DNA of 64,000 nt, taken from assembly GCA_900546365.1 (NCBI GenBank), contig URCF01000002.1:1-64000 (forward strand), in the 5' to 3' direction. Positions 18,020-26,655 of this stretch are shown here, piece after piece. A program made the translations under genes and the position numbers. The stretch's first letter is position 1, and each line of letters opens with the position of its first letter. The DNA comes from an uncultured Porphyromonadaceae bacterium. GTDB lineage: Bacteria; Bacteroidota; Bacteroidia; Bacteroidales; Muribaculaceae. The notes beneath the pieces were generated by a model. That model searched no databases, was not told the DNA's origin, and worked only from the letters and a program-made list of their open reading frames with translations.

Positions 18020-19225
18020 TCAATACACCACCTTATCGGTGCGGGAGCCGACGGTGCGGATGTAGAGCTGACCATGTTCAGGACGCTCTACCTTCATCCC
18101 CTGCAGATTGTGATATACAGGCACGGCTTCCGTCTCCGGAGCTACAACTTCTGGCATTACGATGGAAGTGTAGTCGCCGTTCTCAAACCCGTAGATGGTC
18201 TTGAACTTGCCCCAAACCGGGTCGGCGCGATACAGCTCCTCGCTCCCTGCCGGCACCTTCAGCACACAATCGTCGATATTGTCCATGAACTCAAACGAAG
18301 TGGCGTTGGTGGGTTTGTAGCATTTTCTGTCGGCAAAATCATCTATTTCGGTAATCACCGGTGGCACTGCACCGAGACACACCACCTCCGTGAGATTGGG
18401 GCACTCCATAAAGAAATATCCGTAAACCGGCTGAATGCTTGTCACGTTCTTGTACACATAATCATTGTAACCGTACTCAATTGACGGTACATCCGGAAAC
18501 ACCACCCTCTCGAGATCTATGTTTTCGTCAACAACGCAATCTCCGATAGCCATATTTTGCCATTTGGGCAGCTTCAGTTCCTTAATCCTCATGCCCCGAA
18601 ACGCATTGTTTGACAAATATGGATTCATACCATTGAAATAATCAGCGTGAGTACCATCTTCAAACACAAGCTCCTCTATCATAGAGCCAGAGAACGCGCA
18701 CCAACCCACCGAGCTCAGATTGCCACCTAACACGAGTTTTTTTGTGGTGACATCGACCAATGTATTCGGTCCAATACTCCTGACTTTGGGCATATATACT
18801 TCATCAGGCAATTTGGCACTACTGAGACACCCTACATACAGCAATTCAATATTGCCAAAATTCATGTCCAAATCAATTCGTTTTCCGTTGTAGGGGGAGC
18901 CAAAACAATGATCTTGCAGTATATAAATACCATTGGGAAGCGACACTTTTGTGTTAGGTTTCACCCAATCCATAGCGAACATTCCTATTTGCTTCACTTC
19001 ATATTCTTTGCCATTAATCACCACTTTACCCTCGACCACTATATCACCGGAAGGATAACCGTCAGGATACTTACCGTAAGCAACTTCTGCACACGATTTC
19101 ATTTCCTTTGTGTCAAAATAAGTGTCGTAATATATACCGTTTATATACGCACCCGTTTCCTCCTGCGCAAATACAGCAGCCTGATAGCACAGTGCCACCA
19201 GCAACAACAATATCGTTCTGTTCAT
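18020..19225 (-). CDS. Secreted BspA-like leucine-rich-repeat protein
   Basis: A 401-residue secreted protein of unknown function. It has a signal peptide (MNRTILLLLVALCYQAAVFA), then a β-rich region with irregular repeats in the style of BspA/LRR_5 proteins (IEELVFEDGTHADYF, IKELKLPKWQNM, LERVVFPDVPSI, LTEVVCLGAVPPV). It ends in VYHNLQGMKVERPEHGQLYIR...DKVVY, a C-terminal form common in secreted Bacteroidales proteins and resembling a type IX or related sorting tail (inference). ATG at 19225 was chosen over one three codons upstream because it begins the signal peptide. No operon partner is seen. LRR_5 proteins often mediate adhesion; that is not proven here. Confidence 0.7.
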   Translation of the reverse strand: MNRTILLLLVALCYQAAVFAQEETGAYINGIYYDTYFDTKEMKSCAEVAYGKYPDGYPSGDIVVEGKVVINGKEYEVKQIGMFAMDWVKPNTKVSLPNGIYILQDHCFGSPYNGKRIDLDMNFGNIELLYVGCLSSAKLPDEVYMPKVRSIGPNTLVDVTTKKLVLGGNLSSVGWCAFSGSMIEELVFEDGTHADYFNGMNPYLSNNAFRGMRIKELKLPKWQNMAIGDCVVDENIDLERVVFPDVPSIEYGYNDYVYKNVTSIQPVYGYFFMECPNLTEVVCLGAVPPVITEIDDFADRKCYKPTNATSFEFMDNIDDCVLKVPAGSEELYRADPVWGKFKTIYGFENGDYTSIVMPEVVAPETEAVPVYHNLQGMKVERPEHGQLYIRTVGSRTDKVVY

Positions 19226-19793
19226 ATAAATCATAGTTTTAGTTAATTATTGATTTTAAGAGGGCTGTCCTGTATTTAAATTAACGACATTGGCGGCGTT
19301 CATGCTTATAGCACAAAGAGCCGGGATGAGAGAGATTTTTTCATGATATAAATATTTAGAAGTTACTGGATGGCTGTGTATTGGTTTTACTTGATAAATA
19401 TTTTAAATTGGTATTTTTTGCAAATATAAAATAATTTTATACATACAGCACAATATTTAATCACGAACAGATTGCTATTTATTATTTTTAACATTTAATC
19501 AACTCGCAAACCACGAATATTAACTCATTTTAAGGCAAAACAAGTATTTCGCAACTGCTCACCCCCGCAATACCACGCCCCGACAGGAGCCGAGCAGTCA
19601 CACAACAAAGCAATCATTCAACCAAGTCAAGTAGATAACTGTCATGAACAGGCAAGGCTACTCAATTGATCAGCAGCCCTATAACGCAAGTATTTCAGCA
19701 CAAATATCTATTTAACTTGGTGCAACCCTACTTAATAGTCAGTTAAGTACTATGCAATGGCACATCCGCCACCGGCATCATGATAAATCTGGG
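19226..19793. other. AT-rich intergenic region without recognised gene
   Basis: This 568-bp gap is upstream of the LRR gene and downstream of the phosphatase gene, both on the minus strand. A minus-strand -7 box TATATTTG is at 19421-19428, about 195 bp before the LRR start. A short palindrome (TACTTAA / TTAAGTA, 19729-19749) is present. I see no open frame with protein-like composition and no mobile-element end. Confidence 0.5.
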
Positions 19794-21047
19794 TTAATAG
19801 TAGATGGGCACGCAACGCTCAAGATAGGCGCGGGCTTTGCTCCACTCTGTGTAGATGGCTGTACTATTGGGGATAAGGTGGACAGGATGCTCATTGAGGT
19901 CGCAGCGCACATATATGCGTCCCGACTTGCTGCGAAACAGTATCAGCTGCATGTTGGCCGCCATCGGCACCACATCAAAATCTTTCCAATGCAGCCCCAC
20001 GGTGTCGAAATAGTTGGTGAGATAGTAGCATCCCGGCAAGCGCATCAGCGACAGAAGCGGCATCAATGTCTCCGCATGGCCGAAACGCAGCTGCACAGGA
20101 GCCACAGATGTGCTGTCGGCAAGAAACTTGTCGGTGGTGCTGATAAGGTCGAGCAGCAGCGGCGACGCTATCTCGGCGGGCACGCTGCTCACGGTGCTGG
20201 CGGTGCGCTGCATATACTGCCGGAAGTTGAAAATGCTCCACAAGGTGTTATACTCCTTTTGGGAGAAATATTTGCTGATGTCGATATGGATGTTCATGGC
20301 ATTGAGTCCGGCGAGCACGGAATATTGCGCCATAGCCACATCTGCCGAGTCGGCACCAAACTGATATTTCGCTCCGAGCACACGGCGCAGAGGCTCCATG
20401 GTGATATTGGCGGAGGTGAACTCCTTGATGGGGTCGGACAACTGGCTCCCCTCGCGCAGCTCCTTATAGTCGTGCGACAGGTCGAAAAAGCGCATCAGTT
20501 GCGAATTTTGGCGCCCGGAAGAGGTGTAGATCTCCACCTTGTTGTCCATACGCGAAAGCTGATGGGTGAACTCATACATGCTCATTATGCACCGGGGCGA
20601 GTAGCTGCTCAGGGCCTCCACCGTGCGTTTGTTGATCAAAGCGGGATAAGCCTTGGCCATTCGCGACGCTATCCCCCGCTGCTCGGCCATGCCGAGAGAG
20701 TCCAGCGCTCCCCAGCGTCCGCCGATGATGTTGACCACTCCCTCGGTGAGGGTCAGCAACTCCTTGCCGCGGGGAGTGATGGTGCCCTTGTCGCGGGCAT
20801 CGCGCAACGCCTCCATCAGCGTGGTGGCATGCTTGGGCGTGGCGGCAAACCGGGCGCCATGGCGCCCCACATGATTAATCATGATGGGAGTCAGAGAGTC
20901 GGGATGCGCCACCACCTCTTTAGGGGCGGGATAGGGGCGCGACGAACCCTGACATTCGTCCCAGCTGTATTCTGTTGCTGTCGGGTCGGCGGCATAGGAG
21001 CACAACACGCTCGTCATGGCCACGGCCAAAAATATTATGCGGTGCAT
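19794..21047 (-). CDS. Secreted histidine acid phosphatase, MINPP-type (inositol polyphosphate phosphatase)
   Basis: A clade-2 histidine phosphatase of 417 residues with a signal peptide (MHRIIFLAVAMTSVLCSYAA). The phosphohistidine motif is GRHGARF (His63), and the proton donor region reads GHAE (His324, Glu326). The HAE rather than HD version is characteristic of multiple inositol polyphosphate phosphatases such as the Bacteroides enzyme BtMinpp. The likely job is dephosphorylation of phytate or other InsP outside the cytoplasm. ATG at 21047 starts the signal peptide; the longer frame would include the promoter. It is monocistronic by spacing. Substrate preference is inference from the family. 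Confidence 0.87.
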   Translation of the reverse strand: MHRIIFLAVAMTSVLCSYAADPTATEYSWDECQGSSRPYPAPKEVVAHPDSLTPIMINHVGRHGARFAATPKHATTLMEALRDARDKGTITPRGKELLTLTEGVVNIIGGRWGALDSLGMAEQRGIASRMAKAYPALINKRTVEALSSYSPRCIMSMYEFTHQLSRMDNKVEIYTSSGRQNSQLMRFFDLSHDYKELREGSQLSDPIKEFTSANITMEPLRRVLGAKYQFGADSADVAMAQYSVLAGLNAMNIHIDISKYFSQKEYNTLWSIFNFRQYMQRTASTVSSVPAEIASPLLLDLISTTDKFLADSTSVAPVQLRFGHAETLMPLLSLMRLPGCYYLTNYFDTVGLHWKDFDVVPMAANMQLILFRSKSGRIYVRCDLNEHPVHLIPNSTAIYTEWSKARAYLERCVPIYY

Positions 21048-21074
21048 AGGTGTGAAGATTTGGAATCTGTTTAC

Positions 21075-21082
21075 TATCTTTG
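21075..21082 (+). promoter_or_regulatory. -7 box upstream of small TPR gene
   Basis: TATCTTTG matches the -7 consensus, 52 bp before the ATG at 21134. No matching -33 was found. Confidence 0.4.
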
Positions 21083-21116
21083 TATTTCTAACGAACATCC
21101 ACGCCCGGATGTTGCT

Positions 21117-21148
21117 CAAAAGTACAAACTTTTATGCATACGCTCCAA
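21117..21148 (-). promoter_or_regulatory. Promoter of MINPP-type phosphatase gene
   Basis: On the minus strand a TTGG (21145-21148) lies 20 bp from the -7 box TACTTTTG (21117-21124), giving a leader of about 65 nt to ATG 21047. It overlaps the divergent TPR gene. Confidence 0.5.
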
Positions 21149-21406
21149 CTGATAGCCTCACAAATATCACAAAACCATCTTCAACCGGCTCTTGAGATGC
21201 TCAACGACTTCATCCGCTCCCATCCAGACAATGCAGAAGCATTGTTCATGCGCGGCAAACTGTATTGGAAGCTCGGGAACCGCGCCGCAGCCACTTCCAG
21301 CTATGCCGCCGCAGTCGAACTCGACCCCGACAGTCCCGCCGCAGCAGCCCTCGAGCAGGCCCGCACAATCGAAGCCTTCTTCAACCCCGACCTCCTCAAT
21401 CCATAA
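21134..21406 (+). CDS. Small TPR protein
   Basis: A 90-residue cytoplasmic protein consisting of about two tetratricopeptide repeats: PALEMLNDFIRSHPDNAEALFMRGKLYWKLG is followed by a second unit ending AVELDPDSPAAA. TPRs mediate protein contacts; no catalytic motif is present. It is divergent from the phosphatase gene and followed by the third OmpA gene, which has its own promoter. The partner is unknown. Confidence 0.75.
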   Translation: MHTLQLIASQISQNHLQPALEMLNDFIRSHPDNAEALFMRGKLYWKLGNRAAATSSYAAAVELDPDSPAAAALEQARTIEAFFNPDLLNP

Positions 21407-21499
21407 AAGGGCAGCAGATCAGTACTCCACAATCAGCCACCACAAAGAAAAAAAGATGAAAATTGTCAACAAAATTTAAATAATATATAAAATAATCAC

Positions 21500-21507
21500 T
21501 ATATTTG
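21500..21507 (+). promoter_or_regulatory. -7 box of third OmpA gene
   Basis: TATATTTG, a consensus -7 box, lies 61 bp before ATG 21569 in a strongly AT-rich leader. The -33 element is unclear. Confidence 0.55.
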
Positions 21508-21568
21508 CCCAAACTATCCAAACTAACCAAGCAATACATAAAAACATAACATAACTAAAATCTAAAAA

Positions 21569-22729
21569 ATGAAAAAAGTGATTCTATTGGCTCTTGCCAC
21601 CGTAGGGATTATGACGGCACAGGCACAAAAAGCCTACATGGCTCCCGGATTTGACGACAATTGGTCGTTTGGTCTTGACGGAGGCGTTACCACAACCGTG
21701 AAAGGACACGCTTTCTTCCCCAACATGCGCGGCGCTGCGGGTGCACACCTGCAGAAGCAGCTCAGCCCTTCGTTCGCTCTCGGCGTTGAAGGTATCTGGG
21801 GTGTGAACACATCTTCATGGTACGACTACAAACGCTCCACAGCTTTCGACAACTCCTATGTCGGAGTATATGGAGCCGTGAACTTGTTCAACCTTTTTGG
21901 AGGATATAAATGTGATGGCCGCTTCTTCGACATCGAGGCTGTGGCAGGCGCCGGTTGGGGACATGAGTACGCCAACGACGGCCCCAACGAGGACGGCGAG
22001 AAGGATTTCAACTACTTCTCCACCCGTGCCGGTTTGAACTTCAACTTCAATGTGAGCCGCTATGTGACCATCTCTCTCAAGCCTTACATTCTCTACAACA
22101 TGACCGGCTCCAAATATCATCCCCTGGATGTGGAGCAGACTTCAGCTGCCTATGATGCCCGTCAGGCCAACATCAATATTCTCGCCAGCGTAAGCTACCA
22201 CTTCGGTGGCCGCGACTTTGAATGTGTGACTGCACGCAACCAGGCTGAGCTCGATGCCCTCAACGCCAGCATCAACGAGCTCCGCGCCGCCATTGATGCC
22301 ACCAACGCCAAGGGTGCTGCCGCCACTGCACGTGCCGCCGCTCTCGCCGATGAGCTCGCTGCCTGCGAGGCAAGCAAGAAAAACGTGGCCAAGACTGTGG
22401 CCGACGCTGCCGGCAATGTTCGCTACGTGATGTACGGCTTCAGCTCCTCCAGAATCCCCGCCAGCCAGATACCCGTTGTGGAGATGACTGCCGAAAACCT
22501 CAAGAACAATCCCAAGGCCCGCTGCATCATCGACGGTTACGCCTCTCCCGAAGGCAACCTCAAGTTCAACCAGCGTCTCGCCGCTGCCCGTGCCGAGTCG
22601 GTGAAGAAAATGCTCGTGAAAAAATACGGTATCTCCGCTGACCGCATCACTGCTCAAGGCAAGGGTGTTACCGAGATGTTTGACAAGCGCGCCTGGAACC
22701 GCGTTGCCATCTGCACCGTGGAAGATTAA
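21569..22729 (+). CDS. OmpA-family outer-membrane porin, copy 3
   Basis: A 386-residue paralogue of the two OmpA genes near 9-11 kb, with the same order: signal peptide (ending AQAQ), barrel with NWSFGLDGG and YGAVNLFNLFGGYKCDG, Ala-rich coiled coil, then OmpA_C. It is the most diverged copy in the C-terminal domain (SRIPASQIPVVEM, GYASPEG, RVAICTVED) and carries the commoner Glu in GYASPEG. It has its own -7 box and terminator. Separate promoters suggest that the three porins can be expressed independently. Confidence 0.92.
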   Translation: MKKVILLALATVGIMTAQAQKAYMAPGFDDNWSFGLDGGVTTTVKGHAFFPNMRGAAGAHLQKQLSPSFALGVEGIWGVNTSSWYDYKRSTAFDNSYVGVYGAVNLFNLFGGYKCDGRFFDIEAVAGAGWGHEYANDGPNEDGEKDFNYFSTRAGLNFNFNVSRYVTISLKPYILYNMTGSKYHPLDVEQTSAAYDARQANINILASVSYHFGGRDFECVTARNQAELDALNASINELRAAIDATNAKGAAATARAAALADELAACEASKKNVAKTVADAAGNVRYVMYGFSSSRIPASQIPVVEMTAENLKNNPKARCIIDGYASPEGNLKFNQRLAAARAESVKKMLVKKYGISADRITAQGKGVTEMFDKRAWNRVAICTVED

Positions 22730-22760
22730 GATCTTTCCATCATTCTTTTCATAATATATG

Positions 22761-22799
22761 CGCGGAAGAGTCCGAAAGGATTACTTCCGCGTTTTTTTG
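22761..22799 (+). terminator. Intrinsic terminator after third OmpA gene
   Basis: CGCGGAAG (22761-22768) pairs with CTTCCGCG (22784-22791), followed by TTTTTTT. Confidence 0.88.
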
Positions 22800-22879
22800 T
22801 TCCAACGGCACAACAATAACGGGCCACACATTGTTATATATACGTTCATCACTATGGGTCAAATCCCATATTCAATGCT

Positions 22880-24079
22880 ATGCAATATATTCAGAAAATC
22901 AGTTGCGGCGCTCTCTTGTTCCTGTCCTGCGGAGCCAATGCCGCCCATGTCAACCTCATACAATCGGCCATCGACTCCCTGACCGCCAACCGCTGCGTCA
23001 AGGCTTCGGTGGAGTTTTCCGTGACTATGCCCCAGCTCAACGATGATGTGGTGTACAATGTGGCGATTGAACAGACACCCCCCAGCGGCAACGCCGCCCT
23101 CCTACCCTACGACTACATCATCGACTGGGAGCTGACCGGAAGGGACACCCCGGTGAAAGGGTTCAGCGCTTATTTCAACGGCCACCACTACCGCTACGCC
23201 AACGAGCGGCTGCAGGAGTATCACACAGAATGGGATTCCATTCCGTTCCGCACGGCCAACAATGGCGGCGTGCAGCGGCAAGCCCAGTTTGCCAACCTCC
23301 TCCCGGCAGCCTTGGGATATGAATTGAAGAAGATGGCTTCTGACGAGAGATATCGCCTGACAGTACACCCCGACACCATGGTCAACGGCACCCGGCGCAC
23401 GGTGATTGATGCCGTGATGATCATCAACGGCTCCACCGCCATGGAGGGGGAATATACGCTTGACAAGCTCACCCTCATGCCGGTGAGAACGGTGCTGGAA
23501 AACAATCCCGGCGCACTGAGCGAGCAGACTGTCACCGTGAACTATACCGACCTCTCCACCTGCCGGCAGTGCGACAACATCTCCGAGCAAACTCTCATGA
23601 CCATATATCCGGAGCAGTTTGAAAAATACCGCGAGAGCAATTTCCGCATCGAGAATCTCCCCGGCACACGCCTGCCCGGGTTCGCTCTCCCCACCTCCAC
23701 CGGCGAAAGATATTCGCGCCATTCCTCCGACAGCTTCCGAGCCCCCACTGTGATAGCGCTCATGGACGCATCCACCGGATTTGCCAAAGAGATGGTCACC
23801 GACCTGCGCAGTGCCGTAGGAGCACTCCCCTACGAGGCCGACATCATATGGGCGTTTGTCAACAACAATATCGATACCATTGAAGCCATCGTGCCGTCAC
23901 TGCTCCCGGGCGAGCATCTGCTCACCTCAGCCCGTTCGCTCGCCCGCGACTGCGGTGCATCCTCGCTCCCGGTGCTGATAATGGCCAACACCGACGGCAC
24001 TGTGGCCGATGTGGTGCTCGGCTACAACAAAGATATCCCCACGGTTGTTATACAGAAAATGGCTCTCATACAGCCCTGA
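22880..24079 (+). CDS. Exported protein with thioredoxin-like C-terminal domain lacking CxxC
   Basis: A 399-residue exported protein with a hydrophobic N-terminus (CGALLFLSCGANA), possibly a signal peptide. Residues about 20-250 form a β-rich domain that recalls LolA-like or DUF-type periplasmic domains. From LPGTRLPGFALPTSTGERYS onward the sequence follows a TlpA/thioredoxin fold (VIALMDAS...LPVLIMANTDG with a cis-Pro-like SSLPV). Where TlpA proteins have CxxC this one reads STGFA, so it should not be an oxidoreductase. It precedes tpx by 28 bp, probably in one operon. Exact function unknown. Confidence 0.65.
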   Translation: MQYIQKISCGALLFLSCGANAAHVNLIQSAIDSLTANRCVKASVEFSVTMPQLNDDVVYNVAIEQTPPSGNAALLPYDYIIDWELTGRDTPVKGFSAYFNGHHYRYANERLQEYHTEWDSIPFRTANNGGVQRQAQFANLLPAALGYELKKMASDERYRLTVHPDTMVNGTRRTVIDAVMIINGSTAMEGEYTLDKLTLMPVRTVLENNPGALSEQTVTVNYTDLSTCRQCDNISEQTLMTIYPEQFEKYRESNFRIENLPGTRLPGFALPTSTGERYSRHSSDSFRAPTVIALMDASTGFAKEMVTDLRSAVGALPYEADIIWAFVNNNIDTIEAIVPSLLPGEHLLTSARSLARDCGASSLPVLIMANTDGTVADVVLGYNKDIPTVVIQKMALIQP

Positions 24080-24107
24080 ACAAGTCAACAATACAAAACA
24101 TTGATAT

Positions 24108-24611
24108 ATGGAAACAGTTTATTTCAAAGGTACACCGTGCCACACCTTCGGCACAATGCCCGCAGCGGGCGATGATGCTCCGTGCTTTCACCTCACAGCC
24201 GTTGACCTTGGACGCGTGCAGTGCATGGATTTCAAAGGCAAAACAGTGGTGCTCAACATATTTCCGAGCCTCGACACCGAAGTGTGCGCAAGAAGCGTAC
24301 GCAAATTCAACGAAGAAGCATCCGGATTGAAGGACACCGCAGTAATATGCGTGTCGATGGATCTCCCCTTCGCCATGTCGCGGTTCTGCACCGCCAACGG
24401 CATTGAGAACGTGATCACCGCATCAGCATTCCGTTCGCCCCTGTTCGGCCAGAAATTCGGCGTGCAGCTCGTTGACGGCCCGTTGGCCGGACTGCTGGCA
24501 AGAGCTGTGGTTATCATCGACCGCGACCGCAAGATTGCCTACCGCGAGCTGGTGGAGGAGATTACCGACGAACCCGACTATGCCGCCGCCCTCAGCGTCC
24601 TCAAACGATAG
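24108..24611 (+). CDS. tpx: Thiol peroxidase (atypical 2-Cys peroxiredoxin)
   Basis: Tpx reduces hydrogen peroxide and alkyl hydroperoxides using thioredoxin. The 167 residues are standard. The peroxidatic Cys60 lies in PSLDTEVCARSV and the resolving Cys94 in SRFC. The conserved active-site Thr57 is present in DTEVC. Two thioredoxins encoded near 59 kb could be electron donors. It follows the thioredoxin-like gene closely and ends at a strong bidirectional terminator. Confidence 0.95.
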   Translation: METVYFKGTPCHTFGTMPAAGDDAPCFHLTAVDLGRVQCMDFKGKTVVLNIFPSLDTEVCARSVRKFNEEASGLKDTAVICVSMDLPFAMSRFCTANGIENVITASAFRSPLFGQKFGVQLVDGPLAGLLARAVVIIDRDRKIAYRELVEEITDEPDYAAALSVLKR

Positions 24612-24634
24612 CCCCTCATACTATGAACAAGCAT

Positions 24635-24670
24635 AAGGCGTGACTCGGAATCCCGGGTCACGCCTTTGTT
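24635..24670 (+). terminator. Terminator between convergent tpx and rng
   Basis: A 10-bp stem AAGGCGTGAC / GTCACGCCTT (24635-24644 with 24657-24666), followed by TGTTTTTG. The symmetric A- and T-rich flanks could serve both strands. Confidence 0.8.
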
Positions 24671-24704
24671 TTTGCTGTGATGTCGGATAGGCCGATGGGC
24701 GGCA

Positions 24705-26327
24705 CTATTCCTCCTTGCTGCGATTCTTGGCTTTGTTCTTGTTTTTTGTAGCGGAGGAGTCCATATCCTTCTCCTCCTTGAGGTCAATTTCCTGCTTGTT
24801 TTTGTCAAGCACCTTGTACTGCAGATATGCGAGCGACTGGTCGGGCAACACCTTGAATTTGCTGCCGAGCTCGAGCCTCCATTTACGATAGGTGGAGATC
24901 AACCCTTTTTTGATATATGCGTCCACAAACGGGTGGACATACATGATGAAATCCGTTTGCTTGAGGTCGTTGACAAGATACTCAAGCTTCTCCTTGAGAG
25001 TGTCGGTGAACAGGAGCGACGGCTGTACCACTCCTTTGCCAAAGCATGAGGGGCATGTTTCGGTGGTGGTGATATCCATAGCCGGACGCACACGCTGGCG
25101 GGTGATCTGCATGAGGCCGAATTTACTCAGGGGCAAAATGTTGTGGCGGGCACGGTCGTTGGCCATCACCTCTCGCATATGCTCATAGAGTTTCTGCCGG
25201 TGCTCGGCCTTGCTCATGTCAATGAAGTCGATCACAATAATGCCACCCATGTCGCGTAGCCTCAGCTGACGGGCAATCTCGTCAGCGGCACGCATATTCA
25301 CCTCGAGGGCGTTGCTCTCCTGGTCGTTGGCCGCCTTGGAGCGGTTGCCGGAGTTCACATCCACCACATGCAGAGCCTCGGTGTGCTCGATGATGATGTA
25401 GGCACCGTTTTTGAACGACACCGTTTTGCCAAACGAAGATTTGATCTGGCGGGTGATGTTGAAGTGGTCGAAAATAGGCTCTGTCTTGGTGTAGAGCTTG
25501 ACAATATCCTTGCGCTCGGGAGCTATAAGATTCACATATTTCTGAATCTGCCCGAAAGTGTCGGCATCATTGACATAGATGCTTTCAAAGTTGGGGCTGA
25601 AAATGTCGCGGAGCACACCCTCTATGCGGCTTTTTTCTTCAAACACGAGAGCCGGAGGTGTGGCCTTCTGAGCCTTTGCGAGCATGTCGTCCCAATATTT
25701 GAGGAGCGTCTTCATCTCATGGTTGAGCTCGGCCACACGCTTGCCCTCGGCAGAGGTGCGGATAATCACGCCGAAATTCTGCGGGCGGATGCTTTCGATG
25801 AGCTGGCGCAGACGAAGTTTTTCTTCTGTGGTTTTGATTTTTTGGGATATCGACACCTTGTCGCAGAACGGTATCAGCACCATATAGCGTCCGGTGAGGG
25901 TGATTTCTGTGGTCAGACGCGGCCCCTTGGAGGAAATGGGTTCCTTGACAATCTGCACCAGGAGCTGCTGGCCGGGCTCAAGGGTGCCGGCCACAGTGCC
26001 GTGCTTGTCAATGTCGGGGAGGAGCTTCATTTTCTGAAGCGAAGGCACGCGCTTCTTGTCGTCAAACAAATTTTTGAGAAGCGCGGAATAGGAGGAGAAC
26101 TGTGAGCCAAGATCTAAGTAATGGAGGAAAGCGTCCTTTTCATAGCCTACATTGACAAAGGCGGCATTGAGCCCGGGCATCAGCTTCTTCACTTTAGCCA
26201 GGTAGATGTCGCCGACAGCGTATGCCACATTGCGCGCTTCCTTCTGGAGCGACACAAGGCGGGAGTCCTCAAGGAGCGCTATGGACACCTCCGAGGGCTG
26301 TACGTCAACAATAAGTTCGCTTTGCAT
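24705..26327 (-). CDS. rng: Ribonuclease G (RNase E/G family)
   Basis: A 540-residue endoribonuclease of the RNase E/G family, cutting single-stranded AU-rich RNA and processing rRNA and mRNA ends. An S1 domain is at about residues 35-120, the 5'-sensor and DNase I-like domains follow, with the catalytic aspartate region GGIIVIDFIDM and the zinc-link TCPSCFGKG. The C-terminal 30 residues are a Lys/Asp/Asn-rich tail (DLKEEKDMDSS...KNRSKEE), not a degradosome scaffold. ATG at 26327 begins the typical MQSELIVDVQPSE. The 174-bp leader contains a strong hairpin, which may allow autoregulation as known for RNase E (inference). Confidence 0.95.
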   Translation of the reverse strand: MQSELIVDVQPSEVSIALLEDSRLVSLQKEARNVAYAVGDIYLAKVKKLMPGLNAAFVNVGYEKDAFLHYLDLGSQFSSYSALLKNLFDDKKRVPSLQKMKLLPDIDKHGTVAGTLEPGQQLLVQIVKEPISSKGPRLTTEITLTGRYMVLIPFCDKVSISQKIKTTEEKLRLRQLIESIRPQNFGVIIRTSAEGKRVAELNHEMKTLLKYWDDMLAKAQKATPPALVFEEKSRIEGVLRDIFSPNFESIYVNDADTFGQIQKYVNLIAPERKDIVKLYTKTEPIFDHFNITRQIKSSFGKTVSFKNGAYIIIEHTEALHVVDVNSGNRSKAANDQESNALEVNMRAADEIARQLRLRDMGGIIVIDFIDMSKAEHRQKLYEHMREVMANDRARHNILPLSKFGLMQITRQRVRPAMDITTTETCPSCFGKGVVQPSLLFTDTLKEKLEYLVNDLKQTDFIMYVHPFVDAYIKKGLISTYRKWRLELGSKFKVLPDQSLAYLQYKVLDKNKQEIDLKEEKDMDSSATKNKNKAKNRSKEE

Positions 26328-26376
26328 TTGCTTAGAGTCTAATCAAATAAATGTTATACATCAAATAAATAACACA

Positions 26377-26438
26377 AAGAACAAACTTTCACGGGACACT
26401 CGTGGTTACACGTAAATCCTGCGCTGAAGTTTGTTCTT
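26377..26438 (-). promoter_or_regulatory. Stem-loop in the rng leader
   Basis: A perfect 12-bp inverted repeat AAGAACAAACTT / AAGTTTGTTCTT (26377-26388 with 26427-26438) encloses a 38-nt loop that holds a small CACG/CGTG hairpin. It lies between the mini-gene stop and the rng start. It could end the HU/mini-gene transcript or fold as the rng 5' leader. Confidence 0.6.
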
Positions 26439-26501
26439 CGTATATCGGTCCAACACACTGGATGCCGGACAGCGTCGGGAAGTAGAAACCGGCCTATGGG
26501 C

Positions 26502-26591
26502 TTATTTCTTCTTATGACGATTCTTTCTCAGACGCTTTTTACGCTTGTGAGTAGCCATCTTGTGGCCTTTACGTTTTTTTCCGCTGGGCAT
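26502..26591 (-). CDS. 29-residue AURKAIP1/COX24-domain (mS38-like) protein
   Basis: A very short gene, ATG 26591 to TAA 26502, encoding 29 residues (begins MPSGKKRKGHKMATHKRKKR) of which most are Lys, Arg or His. The sequence is the AURKAIP1/COX24 motif known from the mitochondrial small-subunit protein mS38 and from tiny proteins conserved across Bacteroidetes, so it is probably a ribosomal or rRNA-binding protein (family knowledge; role inferred). It sits between the HU gene and rng on the same strand, a position that suits a highly expressed nucleic-acid-binding peptide. Confidence 0.85.
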   Translation of the reverse strand: MPSGKKRKGHKMATHKRKKRLRKNRHKKK

Positions 26592-26655
26592 TGTTAGGTT
26601 ATTTAAATAAGGTTGATAAAAATGCTATATAAAAAAGGATCTGCCTATGGAGAGA

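Noticed and set aside
19729..19749. TACTTAA/TTAAGTA palindrome as an insertion-sequence end or attachment site
   Set aside because: It is only 7 bp, unpaired with any second copy that I can see, with no transposase or integrase nearby.
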